Origin: Flectonema sp. DT1601
Lineage: Eukaryota > Euglenozoa > Diplonemea > Diplonemida > Diplonemidae
Length of the DNA stretch: 64,000 bases
NCBI GenBank assembly: GCA_964019425.1
Contig: OZ025820.1
Span: forward strand, 1 to 64,000
Reading direction: 5' to 3'
Position numbers and translations under genes: made by a program. Below the pieces are notes generated by a model. It was given only the letters and a program-made list of their open reading frames with translations. It was not told the DNA's origin and did no database searches. Shown here in pieces: positions 28,935-38,092 of the stretch. The stretch's first letter is position 1. Each line of letters opens with the position of its first letter.

Positions 28935-28967
28935 AATGCATATCCAGTTTTTATCTGGATATGCATT
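28935..28967. repeat. Perfect 13-bp hairpin
   Basis: AATGCATATCCAG and its exact complement with a 7-nt loop (arms 28,935-28,947 and 28,955-28,967). A second hairpin with 8-bp arms CGGCATTG/CAATGCCG follows at 29,001-29,029. The pair may be an RNA processing signal or the end of a small inverted-repeat element. Confidence 0.8.
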
Positions 28968-29034
28968 AGGTTTCAGGTTTCTTTTTGAGAAAGCCTGAGG
29001 CGGCATTGGCTTTGATATCAGCAATGCCGTGAGA

Positions 29035-29091
29035 AGTGAAGTGAAGTGAAGTGAAGTGAAGTGAAGTGAAGTGAAGTGAAGTGAAGTGAAG
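29035..29091. repeat. GTGAA microsatellite and adjacent TTTA repeats
   Basis: About eleven copies of the 5-bp unit GTGAA, followed within 15 bp by (TTTA)n up to about 29,130. Confidence 0.95.
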
Positions 29092-29129
29092 CTTATACTA
29101 TTTATTTTTATTTATTTATTTATTTATTT

Positions 29130-29990
29130 ACGAAGCCTAGGAAGCCAAAAGCCAGGAAATGCTCACAGAGTAACAGTTATATCGCTACCAGCAACCGTGA
29201 GACTCTCACAGACGATAAGAGACGTAGAATAACCTGGAACAAATGACTACCTAAACCCACCGTCCACGCGAGCAGACAGTGTTAGAGACGGCTGATAACG
29301 CCAATTTTCGTCAAAGAGAGGGAGAACACGCCACATTAGATCAGAAAATAAGAAATAAAGTAACCTCATCATAAGTTCAGCTCCTGTTTAAAAAATGAAA
29401 AAAGAAAATACAAAAGTTCCACACTCTCTCATGTCACCATCACCGTAAAGCCCTCTACGATCCCTCCCTCCATGGCAAGAGGTCTATTTCCCACTTAACT
29501 TACTCTGTTAGTTAGTCATTTAATCCAACTGTGTATGTTGTGAGAATAATAAATAAAAGTAGCCAACACATTATTTATCACATTTTATGGATCGCAGTCA
29601 GGGAACAGAATTACCTCAGCTGGGTAACCGAGTGAGATACCAGCAGTCACTTTCAGGTGAAAGGGTTTGCGTGGAACCGAAAAAGGAAGACAGAACTATT
29701 TTATTTTTTTTTTTAAAAAAAGGAGAAAACAAACACATAGGGAAGTTTCAGCATGCGAGAATTTTTTTATGTTGCTCCAGAGAGAGCAATCTGGTTCAAA
29801 AAGAAATAAACTTGTGAAGAATGAATTACTCGAGGGGGAAATAATGGAATTCGAAGAAAACATCGCCTGATTGAAGCCTCATATCGATTATTGAAAAATG
29901 GTAAAAAAACTGTGAATTATTTTTGAACAGCTACAGCAATTTAAGAAAAAAGAGAGAAATGCCAAAGAACATCGTTAGGGAATAAATAGA
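29130..29990. other. Intergenic, no supported gene
   Basis: No frame over 80 codons. Two short overlapping plus-strand frames near 29,590-29,870 lie in A-rich DNA and look accidental. Confidence 0.5.
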
Positions 29991-29994
29991 AACA

Positions 29995-30250
29995 CGTTAG
30001 GCTATGCTTTCGCTCTGTCGATCGCTACCGAGCAAGCTTTTACCCTTATGCTCTACGTGAGATTTCTGTTCTCACGGAGCTTGCCTTAGGACACCTGCGC
30101 TAATGTGTAACAGATGTGCCGCCCCAGCCAAACACCCCACCTGACTGACGGTGTCTCCAAACGCGGGGTCACGAGCCGAAGCCCGTTTTTCGCTGGAATC
30201 GGAAAAGCCACGAGTCCGCAAGGGTTGGGGTCGTAGCAGACCATCCACGA
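29995..30250 (-). pseudogene. Large-subunit (28S) rRNA fragment
   Basis: The minus strand carries universally conserved LSU rRNA motifs in order: CAGGTGGGGTGTTTGGCTGG, GGCGGCACATCTGTTA, GCGCAGGTGTCCTAAGGC, GAGAACAGAAATCTCACG and AAGGGTAAAAGCTTGC. This is the domain V region near the peptidyl-transferase centre. Only about 250 nt are present and no flanking rRNA follows on either side, so it is a displaced fragment. Euglenozoan LSU rRNA is often naturally split, so an independently expressed piece cannot be excluded, but a stranded rDNA fragment is more likely. Edges are approximate. Confidence 0.85.
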
Positions 30251-30254
30251 ATAA

Positions 30255-30797
30255 GCTTTCTTTAAATAAAAAAACTGAACTCTGGTTTTTTTTTTGCCAG
30301 GAAGTTAAGCTTCACAAACCAGATTAAAAATAATTCAAAAAACTCACATTTACGCAACTACAGATAAAACTTTATTATACCAGTCTCTCTATCACATGAC
30401 CAGGAAGATAGCAATACACAAAACTTGAGGTTTCTTCTCCGAAGGGAGGTTTCTTCTCCGGAAAGGAACATCATATCCCAACTAAGGTCGAGAGAAAGGT
30501 TACAAATGTTCACAATCACGGTGATGTTCTTACCAGTTAAATGTTAATTAGGACACATGTGAGGGACTCAAGTTGATGTCATTTCACTCCAATTAAGAAA
30601 AATAATTTTTCTTAATTGCCGAATTGGGCAGAGAAAGGGAACAAAAATAAATGCCGAGAACGGGTTTTTTTTTTTTTTTTTTTTTTTTTAAATTCAGAGG
30701 AAGATGAACTTGGAGGATGAACTTTGGGGTATTCTTTTTGTTTACCCCAAGTCACCCTTGATATAAATAAAAAGAAAGTAAGAAAGACAGTGTTTCA
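30255..30797. other. Intergenic / 3' flank of the ferric reductase gene
   Basis: AT-rich, with a near-duplicate GGTTTCTTCTCCG (near 30,429 and 30,448), a TTCTTAATTG/CAATTAAGAA inverted pair near 30,590-30,618 and a poly(T) tract at about 30,666. No gene seen. Confidence 0.5.
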
Positions 30798-33164
30798 TTA
30801 CATCAAGAATGTTTCAGAGTGCACAACTATAGAGCCTCCGAATTCACAGCTATCAATTGCTTGCAAAACAGATTCTTCCATCGATTCTGGACCACACGTG
30901 AACACACCAACATCACTGACGGGGGTATCGGTGTTGGTTTCCTCAAACAGAGAACCACCCGGTGTGAATACTTTACTGTAATCAGGTCTTCCTGAAGTGA
31001 CAGTAACATTAGCTGGCATCTCGATATCGGAAATCTCTCCCCCACCAGTGTAGTACAGAAAGGTGTGTACCGATTCCGTTTCCAACTCGTTGAGGTACGG
31101 TGCGACTAGTTCGAGTAAAGCCGCGTCACGGCAACTCCAGTGGAGGTGAATCTTTGCCGACTCTGAGTTTCCAGGAGTGCTTTGCATTTCAGTTTCATCA
31201 TCAGTTTTTGAGGCAGCACACACATTCATAATACCAACGAGTGGAGTCACACCAACACCGCCAGCGCAGAGAATGACTCTTTCGTAGTGTTCCGGCATCA
31301 CAGTTGGGACTCCGAGCGGACCTTCTAAACGAAAAGTGTCACCCTCTTTGACATTTTTAATGATGTGGTCTGTTGAGGTTCCAGAACCCATGTTCTTAAT
31401 AATGAAATCAACAGTCGACCCATCCTTCACTACAGAAAATGGATGCGTCTGGAACATGTCTCCCTTTACTCCCACGTTGTAGTAGCTTCCGTACGTGCAT
31501 GGTTTCTGATCTTTAATACTTACCTGTATCTTAGTGTATTGGCCGTCTTTGCTTACGATCTTCTCTCTCACTACAGCCGCAGGTTGGATAAACTTAAGAA
31601 TAGCAAACAAAACAACGACCCCCGACGCCACTGCTACTGGAATTATAACCTCATCAGAGTGCAGGCATGAGAAGACAAGAACTGAGACTGCTGAGATCCA
31701 GTGACTGTAAAGAAAGATGTGATACCATCTTCTTCTAATAAAGGAAAGTGAGAACAACAAGAAGGTGAAGCCGAGACTTAAGACTCCGTAAAGGGGAGCG
31801 ACTCCCTTATAGTCGTCAGTTTTCCACATCAGGTCTAAGATGCCTTTGTTAGAACTGTCGATTAGAAAACCAATTCCATGAATTGATGACAACAATAAGA
31901 AAAGTGTTCCCATCCATCTGTGGTATGTTATTAATCTCTCTCTTGAGATCTTTACGAACTGTCCAACAGCTCCACTGGATATATAAAAAGTAATTACAAG
32001 ACAAGCTAAGGCCGGGCTAGCAGTCCCAAACCACCACTCTTCTGTACTATAATAAGTGAAGTATGACATCGTACTCGCCATTACAACAACAATCGCTGAA
32101 ATGATTGTGCCCACGTGAGAGTTGAACAGCTTCTTGCTGAAGAAGTCTGGTCCATTCTTAGTGTAGCGGTAGTACATCAAGGCAGAAACCACACCAATGC
32201 TATAGACTAGACCAATTCCGATATAGAATAACCAAATCCGGAGAGTTCTCTCATCATCAACACTTCTAGTTCCTCCAGTTGCGAGGAACTGCCCTCCTCG
32301 TTGATCGTCTCCGTGTTTGTTTAGATTGCCATTCGTAACTCTTCCAACACCCCACAATATCGGAGCTCCAGATACAAACCCGCTGCCTACTTCATCAAAT
32401 GTTGCAGTGAGTGTGAAGAACCCATTTTCGACTGAGTACTCTGTTGCGGTGACTTTTTGATCTGCTTCCAGTTGGGGACCTGAAAGCCTTAGTCTGTTGT
32501 TTTCACAAAGACCAGGTTCTCTGCAAGTTATCGCACGTCCATCTGCCATACTGCCGAGACCAACACCGCACCATGATCCTACCTGACATCTCATCACCAT
32601 TTGGAATTTATTTTCGTCAAAGTTGAGTGACGTCAATGAAAACTGTTGAGAAAACACCTGTCCTGATGATCCGGTTGTTGCTGCTGTTGGATCCGTAGAA
32701 ACGAACATAAATGCGGCGGCACCTCTCGTAGTCATGTGGTAGTTGTATGCAGCCGCTCCACTCGCCCATATCACACCAATGCCGCCAGCAACCGTCGGAA
32801 AGGTGTAGGTCCCGGAACCTCCAGCAATAGGTCTAGTTACAACTACTACTCTGTTTGTGCCAGTCACAGTGTCTGATACTACCGTCAACACTGCTGGTGG
32901 GTCAGTTCCACGGCCTTGGGATCCCAACACCTTCTCGTAAGGAGCCGCTCCGTTCTCAATAACAATCGCAGATGCCGTAGTGGCCATGCTATTCCCACCA
33001 AACCCAACAGCGTACCATCCCACATTAGGTCCGGTCATTGTTATCCTCACTTCAGTCCCAACTTCAACCATCGAAGTGATTCCAGAACCTGACCAGCTTC
33101 CGGTCACATCTGCACTCGAGTACGTGACGCACACCAACAGCAGTAATGCTATCCGCGATATCAT
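30798..33164 (-). CDS. DOMON-domain ferric reductase / FAD-NAD(P)H transmembrane oxidoreductase
   Basis: 788 residues from the ATG at 33,164, which opens a clear signal peptide (MISRIALLLLVCVTYSSA); a GTG-led frame extends only eight codons further. Residues about 20-290 hold two DOMON-like beta domains, usually heme- or sugar-binding and outside the membrane. A ferric-reductase transmembrane core follows (about 310-530) with paired histidines in YHRWMGTLFLLLSSIHG and WYHIFLYSHW. The cytosolic C-terminus has FAD binding (THPFSV), GPLG, the NAD(P)H motif CAGGVGVTPL and the terminal CGPESM. Electrons would pass from NAD(P)H through FAD and hemes to an outer acceptor such as ferric iron. DOMON fused to a NOX/FRE-like core is an uncommon arrangement. 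Confidence 0.88.
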   Translation of the reverse strand: MISRIALLLLVCVTYSSADVTGSWSGSGITSMVEVGTEVRITMTGPNVGWYAVGFGGNSMATTASAIVIENGAAPYEKVLGSQGRGTDPPAVLTVVSDTVTGTNRVVVVTRPIAGGSGTYTFPTVAGGIGVIWASGAAAYNYHMTTRGAAAFMFVSTDPTAATTGSSGQVFSQQFSLTSLNFDENKFQMVMRCQVGSWCGVGLGSMADGRAITCREPGLCENNRLRLSGPQLEADQKVTATEYSVENGFFTLTATFDEVGSGFVSGAPILWGVGRVTNGNLNKHGDDQRGGQFLATGGTRSVDDERTLRIWLFYIGIGLVYSIGVVSALMYYRYTKNGPDFFSKKLFNSHVGTIISAIVVVMASTMSYFTYYSTEEWWFGTASPALACLVITFYISSGAVGQFVKISRERLITYHRWMGTLFLLLSSIHGIGFLIDSSNKGILDLMWKTDDYKGVAPLYGVLSLGFTFLLFSLSFIRRRWYHIFLYSHWISAVSVLVFSCLHSDEVIIPVAVASGVVVLFAILKFIQPAAVVREKIVSKDGQYTKIQVSIKDQKPCTYGSYYNVGVKGDMFQTHPFSVVKDGSTVDFIIKNMGSGTSTDHIIKNVKEGDTFRLEGPLGVPTVMPEHYERVILCAGGVGVTPLVGIMNVCAASKTDDETEMQSTPGNSESAKIHLHWSCRDAALLELVAPYLNELETESVHTFLYYTGGGEISDIEMPANVTVTSGRPDYSKVFTPGGSLFEETNTDTPVSDVGVFTCGPESMEESVLQAIDSCEFGGSIVVHSETFLM

Positions 33165-33522
33165 ATTTATGGCGACGATTCCCTTCACAATATTTGTTAA
33201 ACCTGATTGTTGAATATGTTTATAATTTTACTTTAATCATTACACCAAGCTGATATGGAAATTTACTTTGAAATGTATGTTTTCTTTTTAATTGTCGCAA
33301 AGCAATAGCTTTATCTTCACCTGGAGCTTTCCCTGTAATGAAATAAAGTGTTACTGCAGCTTGAGAAAACAAAATTAAAATACTCCGCCAGGTCACCTTA
33401 TTGGTGTCAACTGAACAGTAAACGAAGCGATCATACTAAGGTTTGTTTTAGTACTGGTTGTGTTTTCAATAAGTGACTTATACTTTAAGTAATTGCCTAA
33501 AGACTAAAAATTGATAAACCAA

Positions 33523-34569
33523 CTACAGCTTTGCATCACTTTGAAGCAGTATATCAGCAAAGAACGTCGACAACAAGTTATTCACTGCCTCAGGCTGTTC
33601 CTGCTGAACCCAATGTCCGGCATTTGGAATGAGATGTTTTCCTCTAAAGTTAGGTAGTGAATCAATCATATTATAGAGCATTCGATACATTGAAATCATT
33701 ATATCTTCCTCTCCAGAAATGAATAAAAACGGTTGAGGAAGTTTGTAACCAGAGTAAAGCTGAAGCATGTCAACGTTCTGGGGGACGTTTGAATACCAAT
33801 TCAAAGCCCCTTGAAAGCCAGTTATTTGGAACTGAGCAATCTGATTTGAAAGATCAACAAATGAAGGAGCTGAAGCATAACTGGGGATATAATCAGTTAA
33901 AGGGGCTTTCGGGTTAAGTGCAAGAGGGAATACCTTTCCCTTGGTGGGGGAAAATTCTTTGAAAACATGACTTCCAGCAGCAGTTGCAGAATACGTTAAT
34001 CTGAACCACTGTTCTGGATCTTTATTCAAACCATCGACAGCTGCTTCTGAGCCGTAATACCGCTGGTAGTGCAGAAGGTTTGGTTTCTCAATTTTTGAGT
34101 ACTCGCGAAGTACCGCACCACCCGCGTTTTTTACCATTTTTGGAGGTGTGCACCCCAATGGAATCGACATATTGCACAACCCAACCACCAAGTCAGGCCT
34201 TATTAATGTACAATAGAAGGCTGGAGTTGTACCGAAATCGTGACCTACTAGTAGCATTTTTTTCGCTTTAATAGCTTCAGCAAAACCAATTATGTCTTTG
34301 CTTAAATTTAACGCGTTGAATGTTTCTTTCTGTGATGCGTCCCAGCCAACTGTTTGTCCGTAGCCTCTTTGGTCTGGAGCAACGCACCAGTAACTTCTTC
34401 CAAAGTGTTTAAGCTGATGGTTCCAACACGTCGCTAGCTCTGGGAATCCGTGCAGAAACACGATTGCTGCATTCTGACGAAGAGATCGATTAGCAGCACC
34501 AGTTTCGAGATAGCTCATTTGGAGACCATTTTTGTTGTCGACTACTTTTCGCTCACAGGAATGGGCCAT
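33523..34569 (-). CDS. Alpha/beta hydrolase, soluble epoxide hydrolase-like
   Basis: 348 residues. HGFPELATCWNHQ supplies the oxyanion-hole HGFP motif. LLVGHDFGTTPAF places the aspartate nucleophile in the GHDFG elbow, as in epoxide hydrolases and dehalogenases (esterases have Ser). GEEDIMI carries the acid, and NAGHWVQQEQPEAVN the catalytic His with the typical GHW-x-QxExP ending. The cap region contains YYGSEAAVDGLNK. Epoxide hydrolase is most likely given the cap and C-terminal motif; haloalkane dehalogenase is an alternative. An AG acceptor (TTTTATAG) about 25 bp upstream of the ATG suits trans-splicing. No signal peptide, so probably cytosolic. Confidence 0.88.
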   Translation of the reverse strand: MAHSCERKVVDNKNGLQMSYLETGAANRSLRQNAAIVFLHGFPELATCWNHQLKHFGRSYWCVAPDQRGYGQTVGWDASQKETFNALNLSKDIIGFAEAIKAKKMLLVGHDFGTTPAFYCTLIRPDLVVGLCNMSIPLGCTPPKMVKNAGGAVLREYSKIEKPNLLHYQRYYGSEAAVDGLNKDPEQWFRLTYSATAAGSHVFKEFSPTKGKVFPLALNPKAPLTDYIPSYASAPSFVDLSNQIAQFQITGFQGALNWYSNVPQNVDMLQLYSGYKLPQPFLFISGEEDIMISMYRMLYNMIDSLPNFRGKHLIPNAGHWVQQEQPEAVNNLLSTFFADILLQSDAKL

Positions 34570-35089
34570 TTTCTTGCAACCGTGTCCGAGTCTATAAAAG
34601 AATTTTTTTTTACCAACAGCTTCGTAATTGATTCTTACAATTAGTAAAGCGGAAAATCTGTTTTCACCAACCCCCCCAGACCCCTTAAAATAAATCTAAC
34701 CAATCAAATACTCCACAACCATAAAGACTCTCCTGTAGATAAGTTAGTTGAATTATATAAAGATATAAATATGAATACAAACAGACTTCTCAAGAGGATG
34801 CACATTTCAGCTCCCTGAAAACAATATCATTATTTAAAACTATTCAAATCTCTGAAAGTATTTCGCAGACCGGTTGAACGAACAGATGTTTCCATCCTTT
34901 AGTCTCCAAAGACTTGTTAACAAATTATATTCAACAAAAGATGAAAGTTAAAAAAGGATACTTCTCAGTGATAGCAACGGACAGAAGATTTTAATTCTGT
35001 TGAGTCAACACTGACAAATTGTGTAAATAATAACAACAACGATGATAATAACAAAGGGTGGGGAGGGGCATTAGTATCCCTCAACTCAA
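34570..35089. other. Intergenic, no feature seen
   Basis: AT-rich spacer with no frame or repeat I can support. Confidence 0.5.
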
Positions 35090-37426
35090 TTAATTTAGTT
35101 TTTTACAAACGTGTCTCGACTGCACGCCTTCATTGAGCTGAGTATCCCTCCACATGGCTCTCATCAGGTAGACTTGAGAGGGTCTGCTTTGACCAGCCAA
35201 TAACAATGAGCAACAAGAGAGAGGTAGGCAGGCGGGGTGGAAGGTAGTTTCGAGGTATGGAGTTCCCTGAAGTTCTCCAAATAAAGAATTCTTACGGTCA
35301 GCGTAGTTAGAAAGTGTACGAAGAATTTCTTGGTGTTGTTCCAACGTGTGTGGCATGCTGTGAAGAGCTGAACCTGCTCGTTTCATAAATCCCACTGCGT
35401 GGGAAACAGATCCAACAGGAAGTGTCGACATTATTAAGAAGGCATCCCATGAGACAATCCACGGTCCTTCACGTGTTCCCATCGTACTTCTAACTAAACT
35501 AGATAACTGTGGTATTGACCATTGTCTCTTTGTTAGTTTACAATACTGAATTGTTATATTTAGTGTTTGTCGTAATATAATCGCAAACCCATCAAACCCT
35601 TCAGTCCCGACGTCAGCAACACTAATTGAGTGTCTGACTGTCTCACTGCCATAACAACAATTCACACAAGTGTGTTCTACTACTTCTTCATGATTCAAGT
35701 GTTTTATGAACACTTCTTTAATATCAACTACTTGTTGGGTGGCCTTTATCGCCAGCTGTGGGATGCCACTGGGTTTGGGAGTCATTCGAATCTTGCTTTT
35801 CTTTTTCATTCGGAAAAGGTGAGGATCTGTTTCGCGATTGTACAAGGGTATAAGTTGTCGTTTCTTATCTCGGCCCACAGGGACGTGTTCGTCCGGAAAC
35901 TGGGTGGCTCCAGTGCGAGAATCCCACAGGTGCTCAAATATGTGAAAAAGCCTTTCATTTGACTTGTTATTTTGATTATTGCAACTTAATTTAACAGGAA
36001 CCCCATTTAAGTGAAGTTCTTGTGTGTCGGAAGTCTTTTGAGTCTTTCGGACAGTTGCAAATGTCGGTTGACAAGTATTTGATTTCGAACACTGATAGCC
36101 ATTCAACTCGCTGCTGTATTCCATCGTAGAAACAGGTCGGCTTACAGCCCATTCTTTGTGAAGGATACAAACTGCTAAAGGAATACATGGCCAAGTAGGA
36201 ATACAGGAATACCTGCCACCTTCTTCGGGAACAAGTTCCGGTCTTGGTCTTAATTTTCGATGTTTTCGACACTTAAACAACAACATTGAGTCTGGGTAGC
36301 CACAACTCATTGAAGAGACCGTCCCAATGGATCTGTGTAATCGTTTCTCGTTGATTGCGTATCGTCCGTCAAAGAACTCTGAAAGCACTTCAAGATCTCC
36401 AACAGTACAATGACCAGTCACCGAGTACTCCTGGAAGAATTCACCACTTTCAGTTTCCGGCAGTGATCGCAACAAGACCATCGGCCTCATAAACGCAGCA
36501 ACAAAGTCCGATGGAACTAATTCTGTGAATTTCTCATCTGATCGCGATTTCGGTGGTTCCATTCCGAGTCCTGAGTTTGACATTTTTTTAGGGAGCTCTA
36601 TAGTGACAGCACGGTACGAGTTGGAGGCGCACCACGGCTTTTTCAGTGGCATTTCAGATACCACCTTATGGCCGGCAGATTGCAGATGATTAATAAGAAA
36701 CTTTGTGTGTCTACGAGGGGCATAAAACACGCATCCCTGACTGAGACCAGTCACAGTTATATCAACACCACTTGAATTGGCGAGAGAGGATATTAAACTT
36801 TTAGCCTTGTTGAAGATCATACGAGATCCTTGCCTTGGTAACTTACCAGAATTATATTTGTGTTCGGTGTGAGGGAGGCATATTTCAACTAAGAAACTAA
36901 CAGTGCAGCATTGATCATTTATGAAGGCATTTTGAATCTGACTTTGGACATTGAGAACCGACACATCATTACTGTCTGCTTTCATGACGGGACTCATATT
37001 AGCAAAGCAACCTGCTGTGAGACAGCAAGCGACATGAGATAAGATGATATTCTCTTTATGTTTGATGATTTCACTCACAACTTTGTTTATGAACATTCCA
37101 GTCGTTGGGGTTTTCAACTCAACAGAAAGTGTTATTGTCGGTGAATATAAATTTCCCGAAGACTGACTTTCGGAGATGACAACGTGTCTTCCCTTTGCAA
37201 TGAAATATATTTCTGTTAAACTTTCCTGACTTGTCGAAGTTATAATGACGGATTGCCTGCTATCACATGTTTGCTTAACTTCATCACGACACGTTACCTT
37301 AACACAATTCCATCCGCAGTGGATTCGTAACCTCTCACATGCTCGTTGTACAGCAGCGCTGCTTCTCTGATTGCACTCCTCGGAAGTGTAATAAACTATT
37401 TGTGGATCCACTTTGACAGTTATCAC
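35090..37426 (-). CDS. Unrecognised 778-codon open frame
   Basis: A long open frame with good codon texture but no family I recognise. It is rich in cysteine and histidine (ERLRIHCGWNCVKVTCRD, HTCVNCCYGSE) with no regular zinc-finger spacing. It has no signal peptide or membrane segment. Start uncertain: the frame opens with GTG at 37,426, no ATG comes before about codon 110, and an acceptor-like TATATACAG lies about 20 bp upstream with a donor-like TTTA|GTAAGTAAG near 37,506. An upstream exon, or an intron in the 5' UTR, is therefore likely. The C-terminal part (ATQQVVDIKEVFIKHL onward) looks the more conserved type of sequence. Confidence 0.6.
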   Translation of the reverse strand: MITVKVDPQIVYYTSEECNQRSSAAVQRACERLRIHCGWNCVKVTCRDEVKQTCDSRQSVIITSTSQESLTEIYFIAKGRHVVISESQSSGNLYSPTITLSVELKTPTTGMFINKVVSEIIKHKENIILSHVACCLTAGCFANMSPVMKADSNDVSVLNVQSQIQNAFINDQCCTVSFLVEICLPHTEHKYNSGKLPRQGSRMIFNKAKSLISSLANSSGVDITVTGLSQGCVFYAPRRHTKFLINHLQSAGHKVVSEMPLKKPWCASNSYRAVTIELPKKMSNSGLGMEPPKSRSDEKFTELVPSDFVAAFMRPMVLLRSLPETESGEFFQEYSVTGHCTVGDLEVLSEFFDGRYAINEKRLHRSIGTVSSMSCGYPDSMLLFKCRKHRKLRPRPELVPEEGGRYSCIPTWPCIPLAVCILHKEWAVSRPVSTMEYSSELNGYQCSKSNTCQPTFATVRKTQKTSDTQELHLNGVPVKLSCNNQNNKSNERLFHIFEHLWDSRTGATQFPDEHVPVGRDKKRQLIPLYNRETDPHLFRMKKKSKIRMTPKPSGIPQLAIKATQQVVDIKEVFIKHLNHEEVVEHTCVNCCYGSETVRHSISVADVGTEGFDGFAIILRQTLNITIQYCKLTKRQWSIPQLSSLVRSTMGTREGPWIVSWDAFLIMSTLPVGSVSHAVGFMKRAGSALHSMPHTLEQHQEILRTLSNYADRKNSLFGELQGTPYLETTFHPACLPLSCCSLLLAGQSRPSQVYLMRAMWRDTQLNEGVQSRHVCKKLN

Positions 37427-37429
37427 ATG

Positions 37430-38092
37430 TTGTTGTCGATCTCTGTATATATTTTTAATAAAATAAAATAAAATAATATAAAAAGAATGATCTCAAGGCT
37501 TACTTACTAAAGTGATTCGCAAGTACGTTGCAATTCTTAAATTAGATTACCCGAAGTGGTCTTCTTATGTGACAAAAGAAATCAGTGAAATCGCGCGTGT
37601 TGTATTATTTCCCTTCACTCGGGGGGAAAAGGTATCCATGGCAGATAGGTAGGTTGCAGAAGAGAATAGTTAAAAATAAAAATTATTTAAAAAAAAAAAG
37701 AGGAAACTGACAGTTCCTCTAACCCCTCAATATGTCCCGACACAAAGAAGTGGTTTAATTGTTCTTTTTATTTACATTTTTTTTATAATGTGATTCATAA
37801 CACATTACTCTGAAGCCGCAATCAGGAAACGTCGACCCAACACTTTCTTTTGCTTGGTTGCTTGACGATCGCAGTTACCGACAATTTAATGTATAAATTT
37901 AAAACACAAAAAAAAAAAAAAAATGAAACTAAACTCTATCAGGTTATTATGAACTTTACAACCAAATGTTTGTTTTTTTTTTTTGTGTACAAAAAAAAAA
38001 AAAAAAACTGACTGTAACTAAATTAAACTCAATTAAGGTAAAGAATACAGTTCTGAGATGTAGAAAAGAATAAATCTGTCAAAAGAACATTT
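37430..38092. other. Intergenic with possible upstream exon of the 778-codon frame
   Basis: A donor-like site (GTAAGTAAG, minus strand) near 37,500 may end an upstream exon. Otherwise AT-rich with several A/T homopolymers around 37,900-38,010. Confidence 0.4.
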
